From: Acidobacteriota bacterium | GTDB lineage: Bacteria > Acidobacteriota > Vicinamibacteria > Marinacidobacterales > SMYC01 | Reading direction: 5' to 3' | DNA length: 64,000 nucleotides | Assembly (NCBI GenBank): GCA_004356105.1 | Contig: SMYC01000045.1 | Span: forward strand, 1-64,000 | Part shown: positions 29,683-37,790 of the stretch, piece by piece | Layout: every line of letters starts with the position of its first letter | Position numbering within the stretch: the first letter of the stretch is position 1 | Made by a program: the position numbers and the translations under genes | Notes under the pieces: model-generated | The model's input: the letters and a program-made list of their open reading frames with translations, nothing else | Told to the model about the DNA's origin: nothing | Databases searched by the model: none

Positions 29683-30618
29683 TTGAGCTCCCTCACTGCC
29701 TCGGCCCTGTCATTTACCGGCCTCGTCATCCTCGCTCTCGGTGCCCACTGGCTCGTGCGAGGGGCCTCCCGTCTCGCGACGCATTTCGGCGTCAGCCCGT
29801 TACTCGTTGGCCTCACCGTCGTCGCTTATGGAACGTCGTCGCCCGAGATCGTAGCGAGCGTCATTGCGGCGCTCGGCGGCCATCCCGAGATGACGGTGGG
29901 GAACGTGCTTGGAAGCAACGTCGCCAATATCGGGCTCGTCCTCGGATGCATCGCGATCGTAGCGCCTATGAATGTGGCGGCTTCGGTGCTCAAGCGCGAG
30001 CTTCCGCTTCTCCTCGGCGTCACCGTGCTTTTCTTCGCCTGCGCATTACGGCTCGAGCTCGGTCGTGGTGTCGGGCTCGCGTTCATCGCTCTTCTGGTCT
30101 TCTTCAATTACTTGTCGATCCGCTGGGCTCGCGGTGAGGCACCGCCATCCAGGCCAGCCACACCGTCCACACATAGCCTCGCCTCGAGCTCGGCGTTTAC
30201 CGTCTTTGGCCTCATCCTCCTGATGGGCGGCGCGCAGCTTCTCGTTACGGGCGCGGTCTCGCTCGCGCGATCGATAGGCTTATCTGAGTTCATCATCGGC
30301 GCCACTCTCGTGGCTGTGGGAACGTCCACGCCCGAGCTCGCGACCTCCTTCGTCGCGGGCCTTCGGGGTGAAGCGGATCTCGTCGTTGGTGCCATCATCG
30401 GCAGCAACCTGTTCAACATTCTGGGCGCGATTGGCGTTTCCGCGACCTTGCGAACGCTTCCCATCGATGAAAAGCTGCTCTATTTCGAGCTTCCAGCGCT
30501 CGTGGGCTTCACGCTCTTGATGGCGATCTTTCTGTACACAGGACGGCGGATCGTGAAGTGGGAGGGGATGGTGCTCCTTGGATGCTACGCCGTGTTCATG
30601 GGACTTCTCTTTCGTTAA
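29683..30618 (+). CDS. Calcium/sodium antiporter of the CaCA family (YrbG-like)
   Basis: Inner-membrane cation exchanger. The two alpha-repeats are visible: VVAYGTSSPEIVASVIAALG with GNVLGSNVANIGLVLG, and LVAVGTSTPELATSFVAGLR with GAIIGSNLFNILGAIG. About ten membrane helices in 311 residues is the usual size. The start is a TTG at 29683, and no convincing alternative was seen. A tandem repeat starts at the stop codon. Confidence 0.93.
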   Translation: MSSLTASALSFTGLVILALGAHWLVRGASRLATHFGVSPLLVGLTVVAYGTSSPEIVASVIAALGGHPEMTVGNVLGSNVANIGLVLGCIAIVAPMNVAASVLKRELPLLLGVTVLFFACALRLELGRGVGLAFIALLVFFNYLSIRWARGEAPPSRPATPSTHSLASSSAFTVFGLILLMGGAQLLVTGAVSLARSIGLSEFIIGATLVAVGTSTPELATSFVAGLRGEADLVVGAIIGSNLFNILGAIGVSATLRTLPIDEKLLYFELPALVGFTLLMAIFLYTGRRIVKWEGMVLLGCYAVFMGLLFR

Positions 30619-30668
30619 TGGCGTTAATGGCGTTAATGGCGTTGAATGGCGTTAACGACGTTAAAGGC
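30614..30668. repeat. Six 9-10 bp tandem repeats (GTTAATGGC) spanning the antiporter stop
   Basis: Units GTTAATGGC (three exact), then GTTGAATGGC, GTTAACGAC and GTTAAAGGC run from 30614 to 30668. The TAA stop codon of the antiporter is part of the first unit, so the array has grown from the end of the gene. Confidence 0.9.
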
Positions 30669-30684
30669 GCTCATGCGTCGCGTT

Positions 30685-31005
30685 CTACGATCCTTCGCAA
30701 CCCAGAGAGAAAGCTATCGCGTCGCACACGAGCTCCATTTTCTCTTCGCTTACTTTGGTCAGTCGACGCCCAATCCCGACCTTCGCGACGGTCACGATAT
30801 TGTGAAGATTAATGATGCACGGCGCCTTCAATCCATCGCCGACGTCGAGCTGAACTTCGGAGGCCACGTCTCGTATTGTGGAAGTGATAGGCGCTACCGT
30901 GACGCGCGAGAGATATTTTATGGACGCGCTACGAGTCAACAGTAGAACAGGTCGGGATTTGTCCAGCGGGGCGAACTGGTAGAGACGAATCTCGCCGCGC
31001 TCTAA
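30685..31005 (-). CDS. MazF/PemK-like toxin without a recognisable start codon
   Basis: Residues read ERGEIRLYQFAPLDKSRPVL and later VAPITSTIRDVASEVQLD, GLKAPCIINLHNIVTV and GRRLTKVSEEKMELV, all MazF-family blocks. The codon where MazF proteins normally begin (before Glu-Arg-Gly) is TTA at 31005. The only in-frame start further down is a TTG at 30939, which would lose the first beta strand. It overlaps the 3' end of the antitoxin gene by about 75 bases. It may use a rare start or be inactive. Confidence 0.65.
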   Translation of the reverse strand, partial: LERGEIRLYQFAPLDKSRPVLLLTRSASIKYLSRVTVAPITSTIRDVASEVQLDVGDGLKAPCIINLHNIVTVAKVGIGRRLTKVSEEKMELVCDAIAFSLGCEGS

Positions 31006-31234
31006 TCTCCCGCCAATCGGCCACCCTCTCCGAGCGGCTTACTTCATTGAGGTCGTCGGGTCGTTGTTCGTAGGCCGCGCGCTCCTGGTTCTCCAACTCC
31101 GCGTAGCGCAGTTTCTTCAAATGTGCGCGCAACGCTTCACGTATCAGCGCGGAGCGGTTGATGCGCTGCCGCTTGGCAAACCGGTCGGCAAGCTCGAGCA
31201 GAGAATCATCGAGCACAACCTGTATGGTTGCCAT
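30929..31234 (-). CDS. Ribbon-helix-helix antitoxin (MazE-like)
   Basis: MATIQVVLDDSLLELADRFA and RQRINRSALIREALRAHLKK form a ribbon-helix-helix DNA-binding fold. An unstructured acidic/Arg-rich tail follows that could bind the toxin. The tail overlaps the toxin gene. A perfect palindrome lies immediately upstream of its start codon, so the pair is likely autoregulated. Confidence 0.8.
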   Translation of the reverse strand: MATIQVVLDDSLLELADRFAKRQRINRSALIREALRAHLKKLRYAELENQERAAYEQRPDDLNEVSRSERVADWREIRARRDSSLPVRPAGQIPTCSTVDS

Positions 31235-31235
31235 C

Positions 31236-31257
31236 TATGTTGAGTCTATTCAACATA
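31236..31257. promoter_or_regulatory. Palindromic operator of the MazEF-like pair
   Basis: TATGTTGA and TCAACATA form a perfect 8-bp inverted repeat with a six-base spacer, starting two bases upstream of the antitoxin ATG. The position and symmetry fit ribbon-helix-helix autoregulation. Confidence 0.65.
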
Positions 31258-31286
31258 TTAATCCACAGTCAAGTCAACAGTGCGTG

Positions 31287-32495
31287 TTACTCCCAGCTGC
31301 GCTCGTCTCGGATAGGCCCTTCGTCGGCCGCCGCGAGGCTGCCCGGCGGCACGATCTCCACTTCGACGCGGAGCTTGAGCTCGTTGCGGAAACTCTGAAC
31401 GAGCACCTCGACGTCAACGTTGGCTTCCACGCGGATGACCATCGCGTCGCGGCGCTCGACGCGACGCACGATCGCCTCGTAGCGAGGCACCTCGCCGAGC
31501 GCCAATGTAAGCGCCCGCGCGATCGATCGAGGGTGGACGAACATCCCCCGCACTTTGACGCCCTCGCCCACCCTTCCTTGGAAGCCGAGAAGCCGCGGGG
31601 TCGTGCGCCCGCACGCACAGGGCGAGGTGTCGATCGCCGATCGATCGCCGGTGCCGAAACGCACGAGCGGATAGACTTCGTTCTGTGTGCTGACGACCAC
31701 TTCGCCCGTGGGCTCGAGCACCTCAACGACGCGCCCGGGCGTGATATGCCACCCGCGCGACGCTTCGCATTCGAATGCAATGGCGCCGACATCGGCGGTG
31801 CCATAGCCTTCGCGTACCGTCACGCCGAACTCACGCAAGAGGTCGTCTCTGAGCGACGCCGATAGCGGCCCGCCGCTGACGAAGCCGCGCTCGAGACGAA
31901 CGTCGATGCTTTTCTCACGCGCGCGGTCGAGAAGCGTCCAGATAAAATCCGGTGTTCCGCAATAGCCGGTGCTCCCCGAGCGCGCGAGCAGATCGACTTG
32001 CGCGTCTGTATTCCCGACACCGCCAGGGACGACGGTACAGCCGATCGCGCGGAGCCCTTCTTCCATCATCGCCCCCGCCGGCGTCAGATGGTAAGAGAAG
32101 GTGTTGTAGACCGTGTCGCCTTCACGAAAGCCAGCGGCCCAAAGCGCGGGCGCCCAGCCCCAAAAGTCCGGGCCTTCCCCTTCGGGATCGAGTATCGGGC
32201 CGGGAGACAAGAAGACACGCTTCAACGTCTTGACGTCACACGCCAGAAGCCCTCCGAAAGGTGGCGACGCTTCCTGCAGCTCGGGCAGGTCGTCTTTCGA
32301 GAGCACCGGCACATCGGCAAGGGCGGAGACGGAGCGGATGTCCCCGGCGGCGAGTCCCGCGCGCTTCAGCCGGCGCGGAAACTCTTCGGTGTGCTCGGCG
32401 GCATAGGCCACGATGTTGCGCACGAGCTGGTCTTGATAGAGCTGCCAAGCTTCGGTTGAGGCAGCTTCGATCTCGGGCTCGTAGATCGGATTCAC
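31287..32495 (-). CDS. Phenylacetate-CoA ligase-like enzyme (PaaK family)
   Basis: Activates an aryl or acyl carboxylate with ATP and CoA. Visible blocks are VSALADVPVLSKDDLPELQE, FREGDTVYNTFSYHLTPAGA, TVREGYGTADVGAIAFECEA, VYPLVRFGTGDRSAI and GRVGEGVKVRGMFVHP. The 402 residues fit PaaK-like proteins, although the P-loop region is shortened. It overlaps livF by four bases and closes the transport/CoA-activation operon at its downstream end. Confidence 0.88.
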   Translation of the reverse strand: MNPIYEPEIEAASTEAWQLYQDQLVRNIVAYAAEHTEEFPRRLKRAGLAAGDIRSVSALADVPVLSKDDLPELQEASPPFGGLLACDVKTLKRVFLSPGPILDPEGEGPDFWGWAPALWAAGFREGDTVYNTFSYHLTPAGAMMEEGLRAIGCTVVPGGVGNTDAQVDLLARSGSTGYCGTPDFIWTLLDRAREKSIDVRLERGFVSGGPLSASLRDDLLREFGVTVREGYGTADVGAIAFECEASRGWHITPGRVVEVLEPTGEVVVSTQNEVYPLVRFGTGDRSAIDTSPCACGRTTPRLLGFQGRVGEGVKVRGMFVHPRSIARALTLALGEVPRYEAIVRRVERRDAMVIRVEANVDVEVLVQSFRNELKLRVEVEIVPPGSLAAADEGPIRDERSWE

Positions 32496-33271
32496 GACAA
32501 CCAGCGCTTTCGCCGGCGATAGTGTTTGACGGCTCTATAAGACTTGCGCCCGCCGAGCTCCGAGAGGCCGAGATAGAACTCCTTCACGTCCGCGTTCTCG
32601 CGGAGCTCTTCAGGTTTGCCTTCGAGAACCACACGGCCGTTCTCCATGACGTAGCCGTAATTCGAGATGTCGAGCGCGCGGGCAGCGTTTTGCTCGACGA
32701 GAAGAATCGTCGTGCCGTCGACTTCGTTGAGGCGACGCAAAACGGCGAAGATCTCTTCGACGATGAGCGGAGCGAGGCCGAGAGATGGCTCGTCGAGCAG
32801 CAGAAGCTCAGGCTCTGACATCAGAGCGCGGCCGATCGCGAGCATCTGTTGCTCCCCGCCCGAAAGAAAGCCCGCGAGCTTCTTGCGACAGTCTCTCAAA
32901 CGCGGAAACGTGTCGAGAACCTTGTCGAGGTTCATCGAGGTGCTCGTATAGGCGCCGACGCGCAAGTTTTCTTCGACGGTGAGATGCTCGAAGACGCGCC
33001 GGCCTTCCATTACTTGAAAAACCCCGCGCCGGACGACGTCGTGAGGCGGCAAACCGTGGATGGGCTCGCCTTCGAGCTCGATGGAGCCGTCGGTCACCTC
33101 TCCATCTTCCGGCGCCAAGAGGCCCGAGATGGCTTTGAGGGTCGTCGACTTCCCCGTACCGTTCGTGCCGAGAAGACATACGATCTGACCTCGGCGCACT
33201 TCGAGAGAAAGCCCGCGGAGGACGAGCACGACGTTGTCGTAGACGACCTCGACGTTATTTAGACGGAGCAT
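32492..33271 (-). CDS. livF: ABC transporter ATP-binding protein, LivF type
   Basis: Walker A GTNGTGKST, signature FLSGGEQQMLAIGRALM and Walker B ELLLLDEPSLGLAPLIVEEI lie in 259 residues. The C-terminal extension with a Lys/Arg cluster (SYRAVKHYRRRKRW) is seen in LivF-like proteins that sit next to PaaK-type ligases and AMP-dependent synthetases. It overlaps the upstream binding-protein gene. The substrate is more likely an organic or aromatic acid than a branched-chain amino acid. Confidence 0.93.
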   Translation of the reverse strand: MLRLNNVEVVYDNVVLVLRGLSLEVRRGQIVCLLGTNGTGKSTTLKAISGLLAPEDGEVTDGSIELEGEPIHGLPPHDVVRRGVFQVMEGRRVFEHLTVEENLRVGAYTSTSMNLDKVLDTFPRLRDCRKKLAGFLSGGEQQMLAIGRALMSEPELLLLDEPSLGLAPLIVEEIFAVLRRLNEVDGTTILLVEQNAARALDISNYGYVMENGRVVLEGKPEELRENADVKEFYLGLSELGGRKSYRAVKHYRRRKRWLS

Positions 33272-34436
33272 GCCGAAAGTCCGTTAGAGGCACCCAGCGG
33301 CCTTCTTCGACGCGAAACAAGCGCATGCCTTTCGCGCCCCTGTGATTCTCGCCCGTGAATGTAATCGGGAAGGTCACACCGCCGGTGTCGAAATCAGCGA
33401 GCCCCTCGAGCGCCGCTTTGACGTTCTTGCCGGTGAGAGGCAAGCGGTCGTGGACGACGCGCCGGATGCCCTCCGTCATGACCGCCATCGTCCACCATCC
33501 CTGTCCGTACGGAACACCTTGGTCCTCGAGAGCACTCCCGTCTTTCAGAAGGAGATAGGCGCGCGCCTCTTCGAGCCCGCTCACGCCCTCGGAAGCTGGC
33601 GGCGCGAAAGGCATCGCCCCGACGACACCTTCGCTCGCCTCTCTCGCGAGCTCGACGAGAAGCTCATTGGCGCACCAGTTCAAACAAAAGAAGGGGATCG
33701 TCATCGAGAGGCTTGCCGCGTTCTTGAGCACGACGGAGACGGGAGCCGACGTGTTTTGAAAGACGACGTATTCCGCACCCCATTCGCGCAGGCGCGTGAG
33801 CTCTGCCGTGAAATCCGTGCTGCCACGCGGCATCTCCTGCGCCATCAGCTCGATGCCTTGGGCCGCGGCGTAGTCGCGTCCGAGCTGCTCGTAAGGCGAC
33901 AAGCCGAACGGCGATGCGTGGTGAAGAAGCGCTATTTTCGGGCTTCCGTCCGGATGATTCTCCACAATCCAGTCGATAACGATCAGAAACTGATCGCTAT
34001 AAGTCGTGCCCGCGAGGAAATTGTAGGGTGCTTCCTTTGGATCGCCGAGCACGTGCGAGTAGGACGCCGACATGAACGGTACTTGATCGTCGGCGATGCG
34101 GCCGCGGAGTGCTTCTGTGTCTCCCGTACCCCAGCCCATGAAAGCCACGACGCCTTCGCTGACGAACTCGCTGTAGAGCTGCTCGGCGCGGTCAACCCGA
34201 TAACCGTAATCCTGATACAGCAGCATGAGCGGGCGGCCGTCGATGCCGCCGTTGCTGTTGACCCAGCCGACATAGTCACGGACACCGTCGGCATAGATCG
34301 TCCCCACATCCGAAGTGGCCCCGGTGAGCGCGAAGATAGCGCCGACGAGGATGGTATCGTCCTCCTCCGAGCCTCCGCCACCTCCGCACGCCATGCAAAG
34401 CGCGAGCGCTGACGCACCGAGGAGTCTTTTGTCCAT
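33255..34436 (-). CDS. livK: ABC transporter substrate-binding lipoprotein, LivK type
   Basis: Lipobox in ASALALCMACGGGGG, then a type I periplasmic binding fold (ILVGAIFALTGATSDVGTIY, YVGWVNSNGGIDGRPLMLLY, VVAFMGWGTGDTEALRGRIA). It has about 393 residues from the ATG at 34436; the frame is open to 34481 without similarity. Upstream of it the operon is interrupted by 5.6 kb of accessory genes before livM. Confidence 0.92.
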   Translation of the reverse strand: MDKRLLGASALALCMACGGGGGSEEDDTILVGAIFALTGATSDVGTIYADGVRDYVGWVNSNGGIDGRPLMLLYQDYGYRVDRAEQLYSEFVSEGVVAFMGWGTGDTEALRGRIADDQVPFMSASYSHVLGDPKEAPYNFLAGTTYSDQFLIVIDWIVENHPDGSPKIALLHHASPFGLSPYEQLGRDYAAAQGIELMAQEMPRGSTDFTAELTRLREWGAEYVVFQNTSAPVSVVLKNAASLSMTIPFFCLNWCANELLVELAREASEGVVGAMPFAPPASEGVSGLEEARAYLLLKDGSALEDQGVPYGQGWWTMAVMTEGIRRVVHDRLPLTGKNVKAALEGLADFDTGGVTFPITFTGENHRGAKGMRLFRVEEGRWVPLTDFRHAPSK

Positions 34437-34504
34437 TGGGGAGATTCTAGTAGGAAACCAGCCGCGAGCGGAAGTCATCACACACGCATATAAGACAAGT
34501 AACC

Positions 34505-34533
34505 TTAACTTTATGTCGGCGCTGCTTTACACT
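34505..34533 (+). promoter_or_regulatory. Candidate sigma-70 promoter of the XRE regulator unit
   Basis: TTAACT and TACACT are separated by exactly 17 bases and lie 30 bases upstream of an AGGAGG-ATG start. It directs transcription away from livK, into the accessory block. Confidence 0.45.
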
Positions 34534-34562
34534 GCGGTTCTCGAGTCAAAGGAGGCAAGACG

Positions 34563-34664
34563 ATGAAACAGACCAAACGGTCACTTTGGGTGTTTTGTGC
34601 GATGAGCGAGCGGGACCGCCGGAATCAGTTGCGACTCGTTGGCTGGATCTTCGCGTGGGCGTGA
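34563..34664 (+). pseudogene. 33-residue stub of the membrane protein usually paired with an XRE regulator
   Basis: AGGAGG precedes the ATG by a normal distance. The peptide contains MSERDRRNQLRLVGWIFAWA and then stops at a TGA that overlaps the GTG start of the regulator (GTGA). Related two-gene units carry a ~150-residue membrane protein here. This one ends where the first helix would begin, which suggests an internal deletion. Confidence 0.5.
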
Positions 34665-34867
34665 AGAACCGGCTCAAGGTTCTGCGCGCCGAGCGAGACT
34701 GGACCCAGGCCCAGCTGGCTCTGGAGCTGGACGTCTCGCGCCAGACCGTCAACGCCATCGAGAGGGGCAAGTTCGATCCCAGCCTTCCTCTGGCGTTTCG
34801 CATCGCCGACCTGTTCGACCTGTCCATAGAGACGGTGTTCAGGCCTAACGGGAAGGAACATAGCTGA
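34661..34867 (+). CDS. XRE-family helix-turn-helix regulator
   Basis: KNRLKVLRAERDWTQAQLAL, ELDVSRQTVNAIERGKFDPS and LAFRIADLFDLSIETVF form a compact helix-turn-helix protein of 68 residues, the normal size for this short YozG-like family. The start GTG at 34661 overlaps the stop of the truncated upstream gene. The target is probably its own promoter. Confidence 0.88.
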   Translation: MKNRLKVLRAERDWTQAQLALELDVSRQTVNAIERGKFDPSLPLAFRIADLFDLSIETVFRPNGKEHS

Positions 34868-34932
34868 TGTCGCGGCGCCCGTTACTCTGGTTGCATATCT
34901 TTTGACGCTGGCGATAACATCGGCACGTCGTT

Positions 34933-36099
34933 ATGTTCGATAGGACCTCATTTCTCAAAGCCAATACACTTCTCGCCGGGTTGTCGACCGATATCGTGTC
35001 CGATCTCGCGAGCCGGATGCGCGAGGTGCGGGCATCGGCAGGCGAGGTGATTTTCAGCGAAGGCGAGCCGGGGGACGCGGCGTATTTCATCGTCGAGGGA
35101 ACGCTCTTTGTCGAGAAAGACGGCATCCGCATCGTCGAGATGTCGGCGGGAGATTGTGTCGGTGAGTTCGCCCTCATCGACGAAGGGCCGCGAAGCGCCA
35201 CCGCGATCGCGAAGACGGATGTCCTGCTTCTCGAATGGCGCCACGCCGAGTTCGAAAGGGCGCTGACGCTCGGTAGCTCCGTCGCGAAGGGCATCTTCCA
35301 ACACCTCATCTCTAAGCTCCGTCGCGACGTGTCGCTTCAAGTATCCGCCGGCCTCGAACGGGAGCGCTGGCAGCAGGATCTGAAGCGAGCCCACGAGATT
35401 CAAATGGCGATGCTGCCGCAAGGAGATCTCCTCATCGAGCACGCCGAGATTTCCGGATACTGCAAGCCGGCTGCCGATGTCGGTGGGGATTACCACGATT
35501 ACGTGGAGATCGGGACGGACGCCACCGGTGTCATCCTCGCCGACGTGACCGGGCACGGCTTCTACGCGGGCCTGCTCGTGGCCATGGCAAAGAGCTGTTT
35601 GCACACGCAAGCCAAGATCGATGCCTCGCCGGCCGCGGTCATGGCGGCGATGAATTGGACCGTGTTTCATTCGGTGCAAACCGGGCTCTTGATGAGCGGC
35701 TGCTACGTGCGTCTCGAGCACAAAGCGCGCACGTTGAGTTATACGAATGCGGGGCATCCTTTTCCGTTCCTCTATCATCGAGCCACCGACTGCATGGATA
35801 GGCTCGAGTCGACGGATCTGCTTCTCGGCATACCGGGCTTCGAAGACATGGCGTTCTCGGCTCGCGAGAGACAGTGGGAGCCGGGCGATCTCCTCGTCCT
35901 CTTCTCGGACGGCATTCACGAAGCGCTTTCGGCCGACGACGAAGAGTTCGGCGAAGAGCGTCTCGAGCGCGTGATCTTGGAAGCGAAAGACGAGCAGCCG
36001 AGAGAGGTGCGCGACCGGATCTTACACGCCGTCGCCGAGCACTCGCGCGGCGTCGCGCCCGCGGACGACGTGACCGTCGTCGTGGCGAAGGCCCGCTAG
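34933..36099 (+). CDS. Cyclic-nucleotide-binding domain fused to PP2C/SpoIIE-type phosphatase
   Basis: The N-terminal cNMP-binding/CAP_ED domain (about 5-120) has EVIFSEGEPGDAAYFIVEGT and GEFALIDEGPRSATAIAKT. The second contains the phosphate-contact Arg. A helical linker (about 130-160) leads to the SpoIIE/RsbU phosphatase domain with metal-binding acidic residues in GGDYHDY, ILADVTGHGFYAGLLV and ADDVTVVVA. The 388 residues suggest a phosphatase gated by a nucleotide second messenger. No anti-sigma partner lies nearby, so its target is unknown. Confidence 0.9.
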   Translation: MFDRTSFLKANTLLAGLSTDIVSDLASRMREVRASAGEVIFSEGEPGDAAYFIVEGTLFVEKDGIRIVEMSAGDCVGEFALIDEGPRSATAIAKTDVLLLEWRHAEFERALTLGSSVAKGIFQHLISKLRRDVSLQVSAGLERERWQQDLKRAHEIQMAMLPQGDLLIEHAEISGYCKPAADVGGDYHDYVEIGTDATGVILADVTGHGFYAGLLVAMAKSCLHTQAKIDASPAAVMAAMNWTVFHSVQTGLLMSGCYVRLEHKARTLSYTNAGHPFPFLYHRATDCMDRLESTDLLLGIPGFEDMAFSARERQWEPGDLLVLFSDGIHEALSADDEEFGEERLERVILEAKDEQPREVRDRILHAVAEHSRGVAPADDVTVVVAKAR

Positions 36100-36114
36100 T
36101 GGCCCTTCCTTCGG

Positions 36115-36303
36115 TTACTCGGCGGGAACGAGACGTTTCAGCTCTTCGAGCCAGTTCTGAACGTAGATCAATTCAGTGTCGCTGAAGCCGCCGGGCGAAT
36201 CCTCCCGGATCATCAAGAAGCGCTTGCCATCACTAGACACGTCGTAGTTGCGGCCCAGGGTCCCAGGTGCGAAGTAGGTTTGTTGAAGCACAACCTCGGC
36301 CTG
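36115..36303 (-). pseudogene. C-terminal fragment of a TolB-like/WD40 or kinase-linked protein
   Basis: The minus strand reads GRNYDVSSDGKRFLMIRE and then YVQNWLEELKRLVPAE before a stop at 36115. NW-EELKRLVP ends are typical of the large kinase/TolB-propeller proteins of Acidobacteriota. No open frame supports the rest of the gene upstream. Confidence 0.5.
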
Positions 36304-36379
36304 GCCGAATTAATCCGTGATCCACCGCGATGAAATATCACGAACAGCACCACCGTGATGGGGACAGGTAACGATGAAA

Positions 36380-36641
36380 TATGAACGCTGACCTTCGATA
36401 TTTCATGGCAATACTCAACACCATCATTTCGGGAAAAAACCATTTGAACCAGCGGAGAGGCTCCTCGAGAATTTTCCCGTGGTTGCACACGACTACACCG
36501 AAAGTCACGTGCTCGATGCACTCGGCGATAAGAGATCTGAGACTCACGCGTCTCGACGTCGTTCACTTTGGGAAGGACACGTTTCCCCTCATTAAAGTTG
36601 TACGAGCCATCGCCGCCAGCCGCCTGCTCATGGATTTGTAG
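36380..36641 (+). pseudogene. Degraded C-terminal fragment, possibly of a DUF4143-type ATPase
   Basis: Two frames carry plausible protein: FGKKPFEPAERLLENFPVVA followed by HDYTESHVLDAL, and, after a shift, LDVVHFGKDTFPLIKVVRAI followed by AASRLLMDL and a stop at 36641. The second resembles the end of DUF4143-type AAA ATPases. The assignment is tentative. Confidence 0.3.
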
Positions 36642-36709
36642 TCTTTGTAGACGGGCTCACCCAAGACTTCGGGTTGGTCCCCCCGCCCTATATCCACCGT
36701 GGCGATGCG

Positions 36710-37117
36710 CTAAGTGCGGGGTCGCTCCCAATCCTCCCAGCTCAAACCGACAATTCGCGAGAACTCGTCCACGTCGTGCGTTACGAGCGTCAGATCGTGG
36801 GTAGTGGCAATCGAAGCGATCATCAAGTCGTTCGGCCCGATGGACTGGCCCATGCGCTCGAGCTCCGAGCGAATGACGCCGTACTTTTTCGAGCAATCGT
36901 CGTCAAAAGGAAGCGAGACGAGCGGGCCGAAGAACTCACCTAGGACGCGAAGGTTGTCTGCGGGCCGAGCACTCTTGCGCGCGCCGTAGTCGAGCTCGGC
37001 CTTCACGACGGAACAGAGACGTATCGCGGAGGGTGACTGCAACCGGAATCTCTCGACCAGCTCAGCCGATGAGCTATTCAGTATCTTGATGCATGCGTTC
37101 GTGTCCAGCAGGTACAT
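36710..37117 (-). CDS. vapC: VapC-like PIN-domain toxin
   Basis: PIN nuclease residues are present: YLLDTNACIKIL (first Asp), SVVKAELDYGARKS (Glu), and NDLMIASIATTHDLTLVTHD (later Asp pair). It has 135 residues with the start at 37117. The frame is open upstream to 37306 in the shadow of the antitoxin. It overlaps the VapB gene by 44 bases. VapC enzymes usually cleave tRNA or rRNA. Confidence 0.9.
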   Translation of the reverse strand: MYLLDTNACIKILNSSSAELVERFRLQSPSAIRLCSVVKAELDYGARKSARPADNLRVLGEFFGPLVSLPFDDDCSKKYGVIRSELERMGQSIGPNDLMIASIATTHDLTLVTHDVDEFSRIVGLSWEDWERPRT

Positions 37118-37340
37118 CCAGCTCCTCGCGCTTTTCGAGCTCCAGGGAGCGCGGCCGTTCGAGCGCTTCGCCTTTCCAGCCGCCGATGACGGCTTCGAAA
37201 TAGCCGTCGGGCCACTCGTCGGCCACTTGGTTTCGGACGAGCTCGGCAAGAAAAGCGGAAACGCTAAGCCCGCGGTCATAGGCCCGCCTCCGAACTTCTT
37301 GTGCAAGCTCTTCCGGAAGATAGAGATGCAACTGAGCCAT
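37074..37340 (-). CDS. vapB: VapB-like ribbon-helix-helix antitoxin
   Basis: MAQLHLYLPEELAQEVRRRA and YDRGLSVSAFLAELVRNQVA form the DNA-binding half. The C-terminal half, ending in charged helices, overlaps the toxin gene, as is usual for these pairs. 88 residues. Confidence 0.85.
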   Translation of the reverse strand: MAQLHLYLPEELAQEVRRRAYDRGLSVSAFLAELVRNQVADEWPDGYFEAVIGGWKGEALERPRSLELEKREELDVPAGHERMHQDTE

Positions 37341-37399
37341 ATCGAATATATTCTAGCACATACTCACGAGCCAGGCATACAACGGCCGGCGAAGAGAGC

Positions 37400-37785
37400 T
37401 CAGGCGGGCAGCCTAGAAGCTGCGGTGAGGCTATAGAGGTGGATGATGGGGTAATCGGGGTTGAAGGGTTGGTCCTTCTCGGCTAGCTCCTCGAACTTTG
37501 GGACGATCTCGCCAAAGGTCATGCGTTTGTATTTCTCCTGGGGCCATTCGATGAGCCCAGGAATCGTCTTTCCCTCGCTCAGCCACTGATGAGCTGATGA
37601 GCGGTAGCTTGCAGTGGTTCGTCGTTCGTGACCAGCACCCAAGTCCTCCTTGACGGCGTGATCGAGGTGGACCTCGTCCCTCAGGGAAGACCCCAATCCC
37701 GCGGACGACATCCCAGCCGCCTTGCCGAAGCGCCTTGATAAGTGCTCCCGTGACGTTTTCGTCTGTGCACAGAGGGAAGCGACCA
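37400..37785 (-). pseudogene. DUF5615 PIN-like protein gene with frameshifts
   Basis: The minus strand reads LCTDENVTGALIKALRQGGW-DVVRG in one frame, DEVHLDHAVKED in another, VLVTNDEPLQATAHQ in a third, and finally SEGKTIPGLIEWPQEKYKRM-TFGEIVPKFEEL to a stop at 37400. The order matches DUF5615 PIN-like proteins (TDEN, then VLVTND), but at least two frameshifts separate the parts. It follows a DUF433 gene, its usual partner. Confidence 0.55.
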
Positions 37786-37790
37786 AGCCA

